A stretch of DNA of 64,000 nucleotides from Mesostigma viride. Its lineage: Eukaryota > Streptophyta > Mesostigmatophyceae > Mesostigmatales > Mesostigmataceae. Location of the stretch: the NCBI GenBank assembly GCA_009746045.1, contig RPFO01000667.1, positions 4,340,862 to 4,404,861 on the forward strand. Reading direction: 5' to 3'. The notes below the pieces were generated by a model. The model made no database searches and had not been told where the DNA came from. It was given only the letters and a program-made list of their open reading frames with translations. This document shows positions 9,296 through 18,719 of the stretch, in pieces. Position 1 is the first letter of the stretch. Each line of letters starts with the position of its first letter. The position numbers were made by a program, and so were the translations under genes.

Positions 9296-12200
9296 TTAGA
9301 CAGATAGACCGACTTGACAGTCAGCATTCATGAGCTTCCTCAGTACATTGTACTGGGCTGGGGCCTTGTGTGGCAGCTTTGTCAATGCATCAGCAGGGTT
9401 CTCCTCGCCAGGGATATGCTTCAAGTCAACCAAACTGGCCAACTCCTTCAGCAACAAATAATCCAGGTCCCGGCTTCTGGCCAGCTGCTTGTGAACAAAC
9501 TGGACCATACCCATGCTGTCTGTTAGCAACAACGTCTCCATCTGCAAGGTCCAAGGGGTAACTGAAGCCAGCTCCAGCATTAACTCCTTTATGTACAAGC
9601 TGGACTGGATCCCCTCGCATATGGCCCTGCATTCTGCCACATCTGAACTGATACAGACCCTCTTCTGCAGTCTGCTGTACCAGCTGAACAAACTTGCCCT
9701 GCTCTGATAAAAAGCAAACAGAGCAGCAGATCTCCCCCTGACCTTGGTAACCTGGCGAGCATCCATGGAACTGTCAACAAAGATCTCCAAGGTGATAGGC
9801 TGGGCAAAGTCAATCCCAGACAAAATCAGATCAGGGGTACTCTCCACCAATCGGGCTATGACTCGAGGCTTCTCATCCTCAAGCACCTCATCAGGCATTC
9901 TGCTATGGACCATCAAAGACGGACCACAGATGCTGGCAAACCAGGCCCACATGCCTCTCAACTCAGGTCCTGCAGCCTGGGTGATCTTCTCTGGCAAGGC
10001 CTTCACAATGGTCTGTTTATAATCTCCTCCAGCCTGAAGCCTGATACTCCACTCCCCATCCCTCCTGAACAGGGTAGCCTGCATTCCACAGAACACTACA
10101 GGCTTGTTGGGCTCCTGCCACAGCTCCTTGCCCAGTGAAAACTTGCCACTGATGACAGGAATAAACTTCTTCAGCCAGGTCGTGGGGGCTAGCAAATGCA
10201 GATCATCTCCATGCAAACTAGCATACACTGGCAGACCCTCCCATTGGGCCAGCAGCAAACAGGGATCAACTGAAGACACTCTCAAGCCACACTCACTGAT
10301 CAGAGCTTCCTGCAGCGTGAGTCTCCAGATGATTGGGCTCGACCTGAGTCCTTCCAGGCCCTTCAGAATAACCAGGAATTGTTGATGCAGCTCCAGCTTC
10401 CAGATGGCAGGCACCTCAACACAGTAAGGCTCATCCTGCTTCCACACCCTCCTGGCCACTTCTGGATCAGATTTTAAAAATGCCCTCTTGAAGTCCAGCA
10501 GCACTGATGACATAGCTGCTCCCCTGTTCAGCAACCCCACGTAGAGACATAGCAAAATTCTCCATGTGTCGTGTAGCATCCCTGGCGTGTACAGCTCCTC
10601 TCCTGGCAGACTCCCCGTGCCGTGATACTCATTCAGGACAGGCCTGACATGGGGCACTGATACCTCATCCACAACCTTCCTCTTCAGCACAAATCTCAAA
10701 GCAAGCTTCCTTGATGCTGGGGGACGTCTGTCTGTTGGTGCAGCACACTCAAACTGCAACCACTCCTCCAATGCCTTGGAGAAGGCGAGCTTCCAAGCCT
10801 CAAACAAAGTAGGCGAGCTCATCTCTTGGACCAGCTGGTCATATGTCAAAGGAGAGTGTGCAGCAAGGCTCCTGTGAGTTATGCCAATACTGCTGGGGTG
10901 CAACACAGCTGGAATCACCAAACTGGCTGCTGGGGGCACCTCCCCTTCATCCCATTTTACACCCTTGACCGGCTTGGCCCTGCACCTGACTGGAAATGTT
11001 GTCCTGAAATTTTCTAGGGGAATCATCCCCCAGCCATCTCTTCTCAGAGCTGTAGCTCTGATAGAAATCCCAGGATTGCCCAGAAAATTCTGACCCAAAA
11101 TCACAGGGCCATCATAGTCCTCTAGGACAAGGAAGGTCACATCCACACCCATGACAGGGGCAGTAACCTCTCCCAACACCCTTAGATGCGTCCTACCACT
11201 GAAATCAGACACCCAGGGGCAACTTGGTTCTCCGACCAGCAGTTCTCCTGTATGCTGAGGTCCCATGACAGAAACCTGTGCATTGGTATCTATCTCCATG
11301 GCAGCTACCTCAGGTTCATCCAACTGGACAAGCTTGGACACCTTAGGCTCCTTCTTGGCTCTTTGCAAAGCCTGTACAATATCTGATAGACGCACACCCC
11401 TAGGCCTGGTGTCGGGCCGTTCCGGAGGTGCAGCCTGTCCGCCTGCTTGCCCAACCACCGTATGTGAAGGTACCCCAGGGGCCGGGCCAGGGTCACCCTG
11501 AGGGCTCGATACAGCTGTAGCACCCTGATCAGGAAGCTCCACGTCACCCCCGCCTTGTACACCAACGGGCACCTGGAAGAGGTCTCCTTGATTACCTCCC
11601 CGGGGACGGATCTTTGACCAGGACAGACGGTGCACTGCTTGGGAGCCATCAATGGCCACCCAGCACTTATGGCCAGCGGCTTCTACTCGGGTCACCACCC
11701 CATCATGCCAGCTGCCACGTTTCCCTGGAAAGCTTGGTTCCTTCCACACAACAACCTGTTGTCCAACGTTAGGTTCTAGGACACTCCAGCCCTTGTCTTT
11801 CTGCCTCAGCTTGAGGAACTTGGCCTCTAGCTTCTCCTTCCATGCCTGCTCAGCATCAGCTGGCAGCATCCTGGTATGCAGCATAAGAGGATTGATGGCA
11901 ATGTCACCAAAGAACATGGGAGTCCTGAGGTTCAGCCTATCCTCCACAGAACGTAGCCATGCAGATGTCACAATGGCAGATGACGTCCTTGGAATCCTCT
12001 CCACCAGCAGCACAGTCTTGATCTCTTGGATGGCTCTCTCCACCACCCCTTGCTGGCCGTGGCTCTCCCTGGGTGTAATCAGCAACTCTGGAAACTCTGG
12101 CAGGTTCTCACAGCACTCAAACTGAATGTCACACTGCAACAACTCCAACCCAGGGTACCTGCTCCTTGTCAACTTCAGAGCAGCAATCAATGTAGGCTTC

Positions 12201-12757
12201 TCCATGTCAGGCAGGATCTCTAGGGTCTTGTACTTGGTATATCTGTCCACTGCCACCAGCAGCTTCAAACCCCTGATTCTCTGAATATCTACCTGCACAT
12301 GGCCTGGCTGCAAAATAGGAGTCCTGGCATGAGACTGCTTGGGCTTTCTAGCAACTAGCCTGCACTTGCAAGCTTGAGCAACCTGTTGGCAGATGGAGTA
12401 CAACTCACTTCCTCCCAGCCGTCTAGCAACTTGCAAAGACTGAGCTGCATGGCCAAACATGGTATGCAACCTTGAGGCAATGTCATACAAGAGAGAAAAT
12501 CTTTTATTGTCATTATTAGCACTCAAGGTATGTACAGATCCCTTATGTACAGGAGGCACCAGGGTCGTGCCTGTCAGACTGTCTCCAGCCCTATCCTCAT
12601 CCTGACCATCCTGTGCCAGTCCTGCACGGTCAGAATGCTTCTGAGATCCACCTGGGTCCACATCACCAGGTCCTACCTCAGGCTCAGCACCGCCATGGCG
12701 GGCACGTTGGCGAGTAACCACTGCAGCTACAGCTGGCATACTCTCTGTGGTAACCAA
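9296..12757 (-). CDS. Copia-like Pol polyprotein with order integrase-protease-RT-RNase H
   Basis: An uninterrupted 1153-residue frame. Domains in order: zinc-binding region of integrase (H98, H103, C130, C132) and core with D157 (HVQVD), D210 (LLQCD) and E240 (GVVER); an SH3-like barrel near 330-385; a proline-rich linker 400-460; a retropepsin-like domain about 480-575; RT about 640-900; RNase H about 985-1130. The retropepsin has D490 in EIDTNAQVSVM, VSDFSG at 516-521, and VILGQNFLG as the flap-distal LG motif. RT shows LDFKRAFLK (D755) and HGDD (D851, D852). RNase H shows FVDSS (D995), AECRA (E1042) and LLTDS (D1080). Canonical copia Pol has protease before integrase; no DTG or DSG motif occurs upstream here. 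The Met start is the first in frame and may lie inside a longer gag-pol fusion. The frame is intact although gag is broken. Confidence 0.9.
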   Translation of the reverse strand: MVTTESMPAVAAVVTRQRARHGGAEPEVGPGDVDPGGSQKHSDRAGLAQDGQDEDRAGDSLTGTTLVPPVHKGSVHTLSANNDNKRFSLLYDIASRLHTMFGHAAQSLQVARRLGGSELYSICQQVAQACKCRLVARKPKQSHARTPILQPGHVQVDIQRIRGLKLLVAVDRYTKYKTLEILPDMEKPTLIAALKLTRSRYPGLELLQCDIQFECCENLPEFPELLITPRESHGQQGVVERAIQEIKTVLLVERIPRTSSAIVTSAWLRSVEDRLNLRTPMFFGDIAINPLMLHTRMLPADAEQAWKEKLEAKFLKLRQKDKGWSVLEPNVGQQVVVWKEPSFPGKRGSWHDGVVTRVEAAGHKCWVAIDGSQAVHRLSWSKIRPRGGNQGDLFQVPVGVQGGGDVELPDQGATAVSSPQGDPGPAPGVPSHTVVGQAGGQAAPPERPDTRPRGVRLSDIVQALQRAKKEPKVSKLVQLDEPEVAAMEIDTNAQVSVMGPQHTGELLVGEPSCPWVSDFSGRTHLRVLGEVTAPVMGVDVTFLVLEDYDGPVILGQNFLGNPGISIRATALRRDGWGMIPLENFRTTFPVRCRAKPVKGVKWDEGEVPPAASLVIPAVLHPSSIGITHRSLAAHSPLTYDQLVQEMSSPTLFEAWKLAFSKALEEWLQFECAAPTDRRPPASRKLALRFVLKRKVVDEVSVPHVRPVLNEYHGTGSLPGEELYTPGMLHDTWRILLCLYVGLLNRGAAMSSVLLDFKRAFLKSDPEVARRVWKQDEPYCVEVPAIWKLELHQQFLVILKGLEGLRSSPIIWRLTLQEALISECGLRVSSVDPCLLLAQWEGLPVYASLHGDDLHLLAPTTWLKKFIPVISGKFSLGKELWQEPNKPVVFCGMQATLFRRDGEWSIRLQAGGDYKQTIVKALPEKITQAAGPELRGMWAWFASICGPSLMVHSRMPDEVLEDEKPRVIARLVESTPDLILSGIDFAQPITLEIFVDSSMDARQVTKVRGRSAALFAFYQSRASLFSWYSRLQKRVCISSDVAECRAICEGIQSSLYIKELMLELASVTPWTLQMETLLLTDSMGMVQFVHKQLARSRDLDYLLLKELASLVDLKHIPGEENPADALTKLPHKAPAQYNVLRKLMNADCQVGLSV

Positions 12758-12799
12758 GCTTGCCCCATCGTGTCCAATAGGCTCTTCACTAGAGCATGG

Positions 12800-14060
12800 G
12801 GCTGCCCCTCACTGCCGTCACTAGCAGCTACATTACACACCCCTGGGGGCACCCTCCAGGGTTCAGGGATGTGTGCAGGCTCAAGTCAATGATCAGCAGC
12901 CTTGCCCTTGCCCTTATCCTGGGATGGACCAGCCTTGTCCTTGCTGCCACCCTGAGCTGGCTTGCTCTGACCTTCCTGCCTCAGGTACGAGGGACACTCA
13001 TTCCTGAAGTGACCCTTCCCTGGCAGAAATAACATTCCACCTGACTGATGTCCCGTGAGGTCCCACTGCTGGGCCCAGCCTTGGGAGGACCACCCACCCT
13101 CTTGAAGTCAAACTGGGACTGTGGATGTCCCGACTTCGGCGGGTCCCCCGTCCAGCCCTTCTGTCACGCCCCCTCCTGGACCTTCCTCGACCCCTTGAAG
13201 AGGTCTCAGGCCCTCTCGAGGACGCTGGGCCCCCGTGGCCCGATCCCCTCATGGACTTAACCGCAGGTTCAGCTGGCCTCCTCGTCCCTTGACGAGGGCG
13301 CTTACCACCTACGTACTTGCCGCTGAAACACTCATACAACTGGTCCGTCATGGCTGCCCAGCCATGGACCTGTCGCATGTGGATGGTCACATTATCCATG
13401 GTGACCGGATCCAGCTGCAGCGACTTGAGAAAGTCGCCCATGGCCATCCGATCTGCAACGAAGAACCCTTGGCCATGGCGTCCTCCCTCAGCTTGACGAA
13501 GTCTTCAAAGGCGTGGACCACTAGCTGCCCCTTGATGGGCTTGTAGTCCAGGTATTCTTGCTTCAGGTGGGACCCATCTATGGTCCTCTTGTCACTCAGG
13601 AACACCCTGAGTCGCGTCATAAACGCCGCCCAGGTGTCCCCCGCCGTGTCGCTCCCGAACAAACTTGAACAGCCGCCTCGCCGACTGCCTTATGTAGGCA
13701 CTAGACGCCAGGATGCGAAGCTTGTCACCGGTGTATATCTCCGTGTACAAGTTCATGTCCTCTAACATCCTCTCAGCGTCCCGGGGCTGCCAATTGTCCT
13801 TGATGGACTGAAACTGGCCTAGCACCGCGTACCCCTCAGCACGGTCGGTCGCTTAGGCGCCGCTTGATCTGCGGCTGGCGCGTTCTGACCGCCCTGCGAT
13901 CCTTGGCTCTGATCATCTGGCACGCAGCCTGGTCTCCCAGCGCCTGGCCGTCCCCGCGTCCATCGCGTCCATCGCGTCCATCGCGTCCATCGCGTCCATC
14001 CATCCCAGCGCCGCGCGCCAAAGCCCACCGCGCTTGTTGGTCAATAGCTCCCTCACTCAT
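12800..14060 (-). pseudogene. Copia-like Gag, frameshifted
   Basis: Gag packages the retrotransposon RNA. Minus-strand coding begins plausibly at ATG 14060 (MSEGAIDQQARWALA), passes a short tandem repeat, and continues in other frames. Recognisable stretches are LGQFQSIKDNWQPRDAERML (about 13820-13760), ICTGDK-type helical text, DTWAAFMTRLRVFL (about 13630) and the downstream KSLQLDPVTMDNVTI (about 13420). Near 13030 a nucleocapsid zinc knuckle VECYFCQ...HFRNEC is visible, but only if one base is added, since the GGAAGGGTC sequence shifts the frame. A lysine/glycine-rich tail precedes pol. At least three frame changes are needed, so this copy cannot make an intact Gag without frameshifting. 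Confidence 0.75.
13960..14007. repeat. CATCGCGTC nonamer tandem repeat inside gag
   Basis: About five units of the nonamer CATCGCGTC. On the coding (minus) strand they give repeated Asp-Gly-Arg tripeptides near the Gag N terminus. Slippage here is a plausible source of frame changes in the Gag N terminus. Confidence 0.9.
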
Positions 14061-15157
14061 GATGGCCTCTGTTCAGATCTGCTACAGCCAGCCAAGTGGC
14101 CAAGCAGCAATTAAAGCAATATAAGCTACTGAACAAGAAAGGAAAATGCCAAGTGTTACCACTCAGGCAAGACCACCACGGTCCCCGCGGGCGTCCTGGT
14201 TCTCCTTGTCGCTGTCGCTGTCGCTGTCGCTCACAAATCAGCTCTGGCACCCTGCTACCGCTGCGCCGTCGTCGACCCGCTGTCGGCCCGCGATGACAGC
14301 GTCGTCACCGTTAGTGTAGTAGACAGGTGACAACCCGTCGTTGGCACCCCGCGGATTGTATCTTGGCACCTCGTGGTCGCCAAGTCCTCGTCGCCTAGCC
14401 CAGCGACCCCCACTGCTCCCACCTCAAGGTCACTATCGTAACCAAGAGGGGCAAACTCTTCCCAACGCGTCACACGAACGCGAAGGGTTGGGGCAGTTCC
14501 TGAAAAGGAACTTCCTCGCTCCGGAAACCTGCCGACTCGTGCCGCACGCTGTCCTCCGGTGATGGCTTCCGCTCGCCCCGACCTCTGCAAGCCGCCTGTA
14601 GCGCTCCGCTCCGCGTCGTTCACGTCGAACTGGTCCCGCTGCAACACCCTCGTCGCCGATTACGCCTGCGAACGTACGTGGTACACCCGCACCCGCTGCT
14701 GCCGGCACGAACTCGTGTCGCACCGCACCAGCTGCTCCGCAGCTCTCCTCGCCTGCCGCCAACTCCGCACGCACCCGCTCAACTAAGCTGTAATCACCGT
14801 CTGGATGCCGACCAAACCGTGAAGCTCTTGCTCGATGTCGTCGATGCTCCGGTGCTCCGGAATGACGATGGTTTGGACGTGCTGCAGAATTCGCTCCCAA
14901 TCCTCGACCTGGTCGTCGACGAATTGCACGAAGCTGCGATTAACAGGCGGACGATCTGCAAGCAATAAAGATAAATCTCGAACGACACGACGCAATTCAG
15001 GCGAAATGAACCCCAGCAGACTGCCGAAACCGGAAATTCTGCTGCCGTTGTTCTTCCTGCACCATTCACCACCGGACGAGCTTCTCGCGTCGTCAACGCT
15101 GCACGCAGCAAACAGCAACGACCCTCCTGGCCGTTCCGTGAGACTGCTTGTAATTTG
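14061..15157 (-). other. Leader with degenerate coding-like sequence, minus-strand copia element
   Basis: A 1.1-kb region between the 5' LTR and the Gag start, unusually long for a leader. The minus-strand translation contains protein-like stretches, for example RRVVRDLSLLLADRPPVNRS followed by an acidic helical segment (VEDWERILQHV, about 14960-14800) and an Arg/Glu-rich segment (VRAELAAGEES, about 14790-14560) in other frames. The sister element at 53738-61454 has a comparable 1.3-kb leader. I do not recognise a family. It may be a decayed extra ORF. Confidence 0.4.
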
Positions 15158-15847
15158 AGTTAACGTTTTAAAACGCAATGTGAAGGATATGGTTGCAATG
15201 CAGCAATGTGTGAATATGGTTGGAAACGGAGCTTTGTTAAAATTGGATAATGTTACAGCGCTCACACACTTGAGGCTTGTACACGCGTTTGCCAAGTCAA
15301 GGCAACACACGTGAGGCGGGCTCGCAAGAGATGCCCAATTGGCACTGGCCTATTCTTTATATACTTGTGCACTGTGCTTGCTAGTCCTGAGCAGCCTAGG
15401 AGGCCTGCTCAGTAATAACACTCCCGGTACAGTATTCACTACCTCATGTACAGCGCCCAGTTCCTATACAGTAGGTCTGCCATACAGGTACAGTGACCAC
15501 AGAGCACAGTCCACAGTGACTATTGCATCTGCACCTAGAAGTCCAGGACTAAGCCTGCGGTACCAACAGACCAAAGGTTCCTATTTCCTGCGTACGACGT
15601 ATTAATCCAATACCGTCGTAGGTTCAGCACCTAATTCCTGTCAGCCCAGGAATTACTGTCGACCCCATATGTCGTCGGCAAATATTCACGTCCGACTTAG
15701 AAGAACAGCCGGCTCGCGCTCGCGCGCGACCGGGAAGTCGGAACGCCATAACTTTCTTGATACTTGTCGGAATGAACTCGTTCCGGTGCCGCTGGAATCG
15801 CAGAGATATGCCGAATCAGGAACACGCCGATGCGCTTGGCGTTAACT
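15158..15847 (-). repeat. 5' LTR of minus-strand copia-like element
   Basis: 690-bp partner of the LTR at 7855-8548, with the same AGTTAACG and CGTTAACT ends. The minus-strand TATATAAAG (15355-15363) is conserved. The inner flank on the minus strand starts CAAATTACAAGCAG. I cannot match it to a usual tRNA-derived primer site. Confidence 0.9.
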
Positions 15848-16865
15848 GATGCCTGCCTTCAAGAATGTATACCCAAGCTGCACGCGGACATGAAACCGCG
15901 AGAGGTTGACGAATGGGGGCGCATGTGGCAACAGCAGCATACCGTCTGGTGCAACCACCACAGTTGGGAACTTGCCACCTGCGATCTGATCCCGCATGTT
16001 GTCAACACCTGCATGGATCCTTCGGTGGTGAGCATCCTGAACTGTGAGAGCATCGCATCCCAGTCGTACCCGCAAACCGTGGAGGAGTTGATGGACCGGG
16101 TGCGCCGCAAGCTAGTGCCCCCAGATGCGGTAATCCACGAGCGACTCGCCTTCGGCAAGCTGCGCCAGGGGACCACTCTGTATCGCGAGTTCCTGTCCAA
16201 GTTTGAGTCCAACGCCGCCTACCTGACAGACATGACCTGGTACGAGTACAAGATCCGGTTCATTGAGGCCCTCAGTCCCGAGCTGCAGGATGAGGTACTG
16301 AAGCACTACGCTGAGGTCCCCTGGGATGAGTGGGATATCCTGAAAATCCAGCGGTATCTTCTGCAGGTGGCCGACGTCGTGGCTCGCGGGCGCGCACCAT
16401 CGGTGCGTCGTTTCTTCCGATCAGGTCCCCCGCACGACGGCGAGGAGAACGATGACTCCCCCGATGACCTGGAGGACGGGAGCGCTGACCATGGCCTCAA
16501 CGCCATCGACGCGAGTAAAGCCCGTTGCTTCATGTGCTTTGAGGTGGGTCACCTCAGGCGCGACTGTCCCAAACTCCGTAGCAGGCACGCTGGACGTGGC
16601 ACGGGGGAGACCGAGCCCAGGTTTTCAGGCCCGGTGTTCGGCAGTCGCCCGGACTCCTCCGGCCCAAGGGATAAGCCCCGCAACGCGGACGAGCGGGCGC
16701 CAGCAGACCCGGCAGTTCACGACTCAGCACCAGCAGCCGCGGCCGCCAGCGATGAGTTCTACCAAGGGCGTGCTGCGCGCGGTCAATGAGGTCGAGGCTC
16801 ACCGACTAGCCTCCGGACAGCGTGCGACCTTTGAGTCACCAGCAGTGGCCGGTTACGAGTTTGCC
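15848..16865 (+). pseudogene. Ty3/gypsy Gag remnant with CCHC zinc knuckle
   Basis: The open frame enters directly from the LTR border at 15848, so the N terminus is missing. A retrotransposon gag-type helical domain is readable (EVDEWGRMWQQQHTVW, TVEELMDRVRRKLVP, LYREFLSKFESNAAYL, YEYKIRFIEALSPELQDEVL), followed by an Arg-rich acidic linker and the nucleocapsid knuckle CFMCFEVGHLRRDC (about 16530-16572). The frame stops at 16787-16789. A second overlapping frame (SSTKGVLRAVNEVEAHRLAS) continues towards protease until an AT-rich insertion near 16870. The nearest other gypsy sequence, on the far side of the copia element, is in the opposite orientation, so the two are not halves of one insertion. 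Confidence 0.8.
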
Positions 16866-16869
16866 GCTG

Positions 16870-17345
16870 GGAAGTATACTATAATAATATTATTATATTA
16901 GTATATTTAATTAATAATTATATTTTTATAATATGTTCACTCCGGCCGGTGCGCTTTTCCAGTCCTAGTGGCTGGCCACCTTAGCCATTCTGAGAATGCC
17001 CACCTGTATATAGGGCAAGGGGGGGTGTCTGTTTTGCCCCACATCTGTACCAAGTACCAAGGGTGCATTGGTCCTGCACAGTAGCAGGTCACCCTGTTAT
17101 CATGATGTCAGTAGTACGAAGGGTGCATTGGTCCTGCACCGTAGCAGGTCACCCTGTTATCATGCTATCAGCAGTAAGGGGGGTGTTTGGAATCATACAC
17201 TGACCCCATGCATAGACGCCGTTGGCGGTAATGGGAAATTACTATTAGGCGTCTAGCACTAGTGGTTTTATATAGGGTACCGTTGGCGGTAATGGGATAT
17301 TTTATATATGAGAATGTAATAACATATTCAGACACGGCCAACCAA
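16870..17345. repeat. AT-rich insertion with a 60-bp tandem duplication, between gag and protease
   Basis: A sharp change from GC-rich coding sequence to TATTATATTAG-type AT-rich DNA. Inside, a segment of about 60 bp beginning GGGTGCATTGGTCCTGCAC occurs twice in tandem (about 17058-17117 and 17119-17178), and CCGTTGGCGGTAATGGGA recurs at about 17219 and 17280. It separates the gag frame from the protease frame and removes the expected protease active site. Its class is unknown and no clear target duplication is seen. Confidence 0.6.
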
Positions 17346-17660
17346 CCGTCATGGATGTCAAGTTTTTGGTCATTCATCAACGCGGCACTGGTGCGCCGGC
17401 TGGGCCTGACTGACGCCCAGCCCCCACACCGGACGGCCGTGCATCTGACCCACTCGGATGGTCGCCAACACCAATCGCCCGGTCTGGCAGATATCAAAGG
17501 TGTGCTGCAAGGCACCCCGTTCGACCTGGCTGCGACCATCGCACCGCTGGGCGCAGCGGACATCATCATTGGGCTCGACTTTGGACGCGCAGGATGTGGA
17601 CATTCGCGTGCGCCGGCGAGTGGTTTGGTTTCCCGATGGTTCCTTTTGGTGCCCTGACAG
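17346..17660 (+). pseudogene. Ty3/gypsy protease fragment
   Basis: A retropepsin-like stretch reads SFINAALVRRLGL, then GVLQGTPFDLAATIAPLG and ADIIIGLDF, the C-terminal half of a gypsy aspartic protease. The catalytic D-S/T-G that should stand just before SFINAAL is absent and is replaced by MSSFW at the border of the AT-rich insertion. No RT follows; the next 450 bp have no recognisable coding sequence. Confidence 0.65.
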
Positions 17661-17964
17661 CGAGTATAGGGCACATAGCATTACACACGAGCGCCCGGCG
17701 GTCCAGCATCCTTGACTCATTGGCAGTAATTGGACGATCGCGTGGACGCGTCGTCCCCGGGGGAAGGGGAGGGGTCGCAGGGCGTATGAAACCAGATGGC
17801 GACTAATAATACCATATACTTCTTTACTATTCCTACCTTTCATATACTAAGTACTTGTACTGGTCCACTACACTTCTTTATGATACCATACTCTTCTTAA
17901 TTATATCTAGCTCCTGTATGATCGGCACGGTTCGGCTTTGGATCGAGCCGGCCATCTATGTAGG

Positions 17965-18075
17965 AATCCACCGCAGCCGCGCGTGGATCCGACGACCCTT
18001 CTACTGCCATGCCAGGGATCGATGCGCAGCCGCGCGTGGATCCGACGACCCTTCTATACTGCCATGCCAGGAATC
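17965..18075. repeat. Tandem duplication of about 50 bp
   Basis: Two consecutive copies of a unit containing GCAGCCGCGCGTGGATCC and CTGCCATGCCAGG. The 17670-17965 flank holds nothing recognisable. Confidence 0.8.
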
Positions 18076-18134
18076 TATGCGCCAGCGTGCGGATATTATA
18101 TATTTTTTATACTCTCTATTTTCTATATTATATA

Positions 18135-18715
18135 TTTTCATTGAGAATGATAGATTACGGAGGTGAGATAGGCATGCAACATAAGGAAAAAACCGATGAC
18201 TGGGAGAATAACCCTGAAGAAATTAATAGTAATCTGACACAGACATCCAAGGATCACGCCAGCGGCACAAGGTACAACTAACTAGACATCACAAAACTAC
18301 ACGCAGCAACAGCGCTGCCGGCCCACCATGCAGGCCTGGAAGGAATCTAGACCGCGTGGGTCGCGACAAAGTCGGCCCGGGTGCGGCGGAATAACACATC
18401 AGCCACGGTGCGAGTGAGGGCGAGTGACAGACGCTGCCGCCAATACGAGGACCACGTGCGGGCCGACCACGGGGCGGTCTGACCCTCGAGGTCGAGGCGG
18501 TCTTCACGGCGCTGGCAGCACTCGTGGAAAAACTCCGCTGTCTTGGGGCCCATGGCCCCGAACTCCTCAAGGACAAAGGGGATGACCCGGTGGGGCCCCA
18601 CATTGCCGTAGGAGGCAAACTTGTCGCGCTCAGCCACAGCGGCAGCAGCGCCGGCATCCACAGCCGCCCGGAGGATGTGGCGACCGGAAAGCGGCCGAGC
18701 CACGGAGACATTATA
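18135..18715 (-). pseudogene. LINE-B 3' end: C-terminal RT ORF tail and 3' UTR
   Basis: Minus-strand coding from about 18715 to the stop near 18348 encodes the C-terminal tail of a non-LTR retrotransposon ORF: IPFVLEEFGAMGPKTAEFFH, then CCQRREDRLDLEG, SYWRQRLSLALTRTVADVLF and FRRTRADF. It is followed by a 3' UTR ending CTCACCTCCGTAATCTATC and an AT-rich tail. The same tail occurs at 53131-53483 (minus) and 61927-62124 (plus). The 3' UTR alone recurs at 38423. The upstream border at about 18715 is an abrupt 5' truncation, as is typical for LINEs. RT itself is absent. Confidence 0.7.
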
Positions 18716-18719
18716 TATT

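Larger units (their letters stand above)
7855..15847 (-). mobile_element. Ty1/copia-like LTR retrotransposon (minus strand)
   Basis: Two direct repeats of 694 and 690 bp (7855-8548 and 15158-15847, roughly 97% identical by eye with small indels) bracket a gag-pol on the minus strand. Each LTR begins AGTTAACG and ends CGTTAACT, an 8-bp inverted terminus, not TG...CA. A purine-rich tract abuts the left LTR, as expected for the 3' end of a minus-strand element. A TATATAAAG box in each LTR reads in the same orientation. No target-site duplication is visible: flanks are CTGAC and GATGC. The flanks are two different gypsy fragments in opposite orientation, so a rearrangement or inter-element recombination is likely. 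Confidence 0.85.

Noticed and set aside
17166-17674. Minus-strand 168-codon frame overlapping the gypsy protease
   Set aside because: Antisense shadow; the plus strand has the recognisable protease text.
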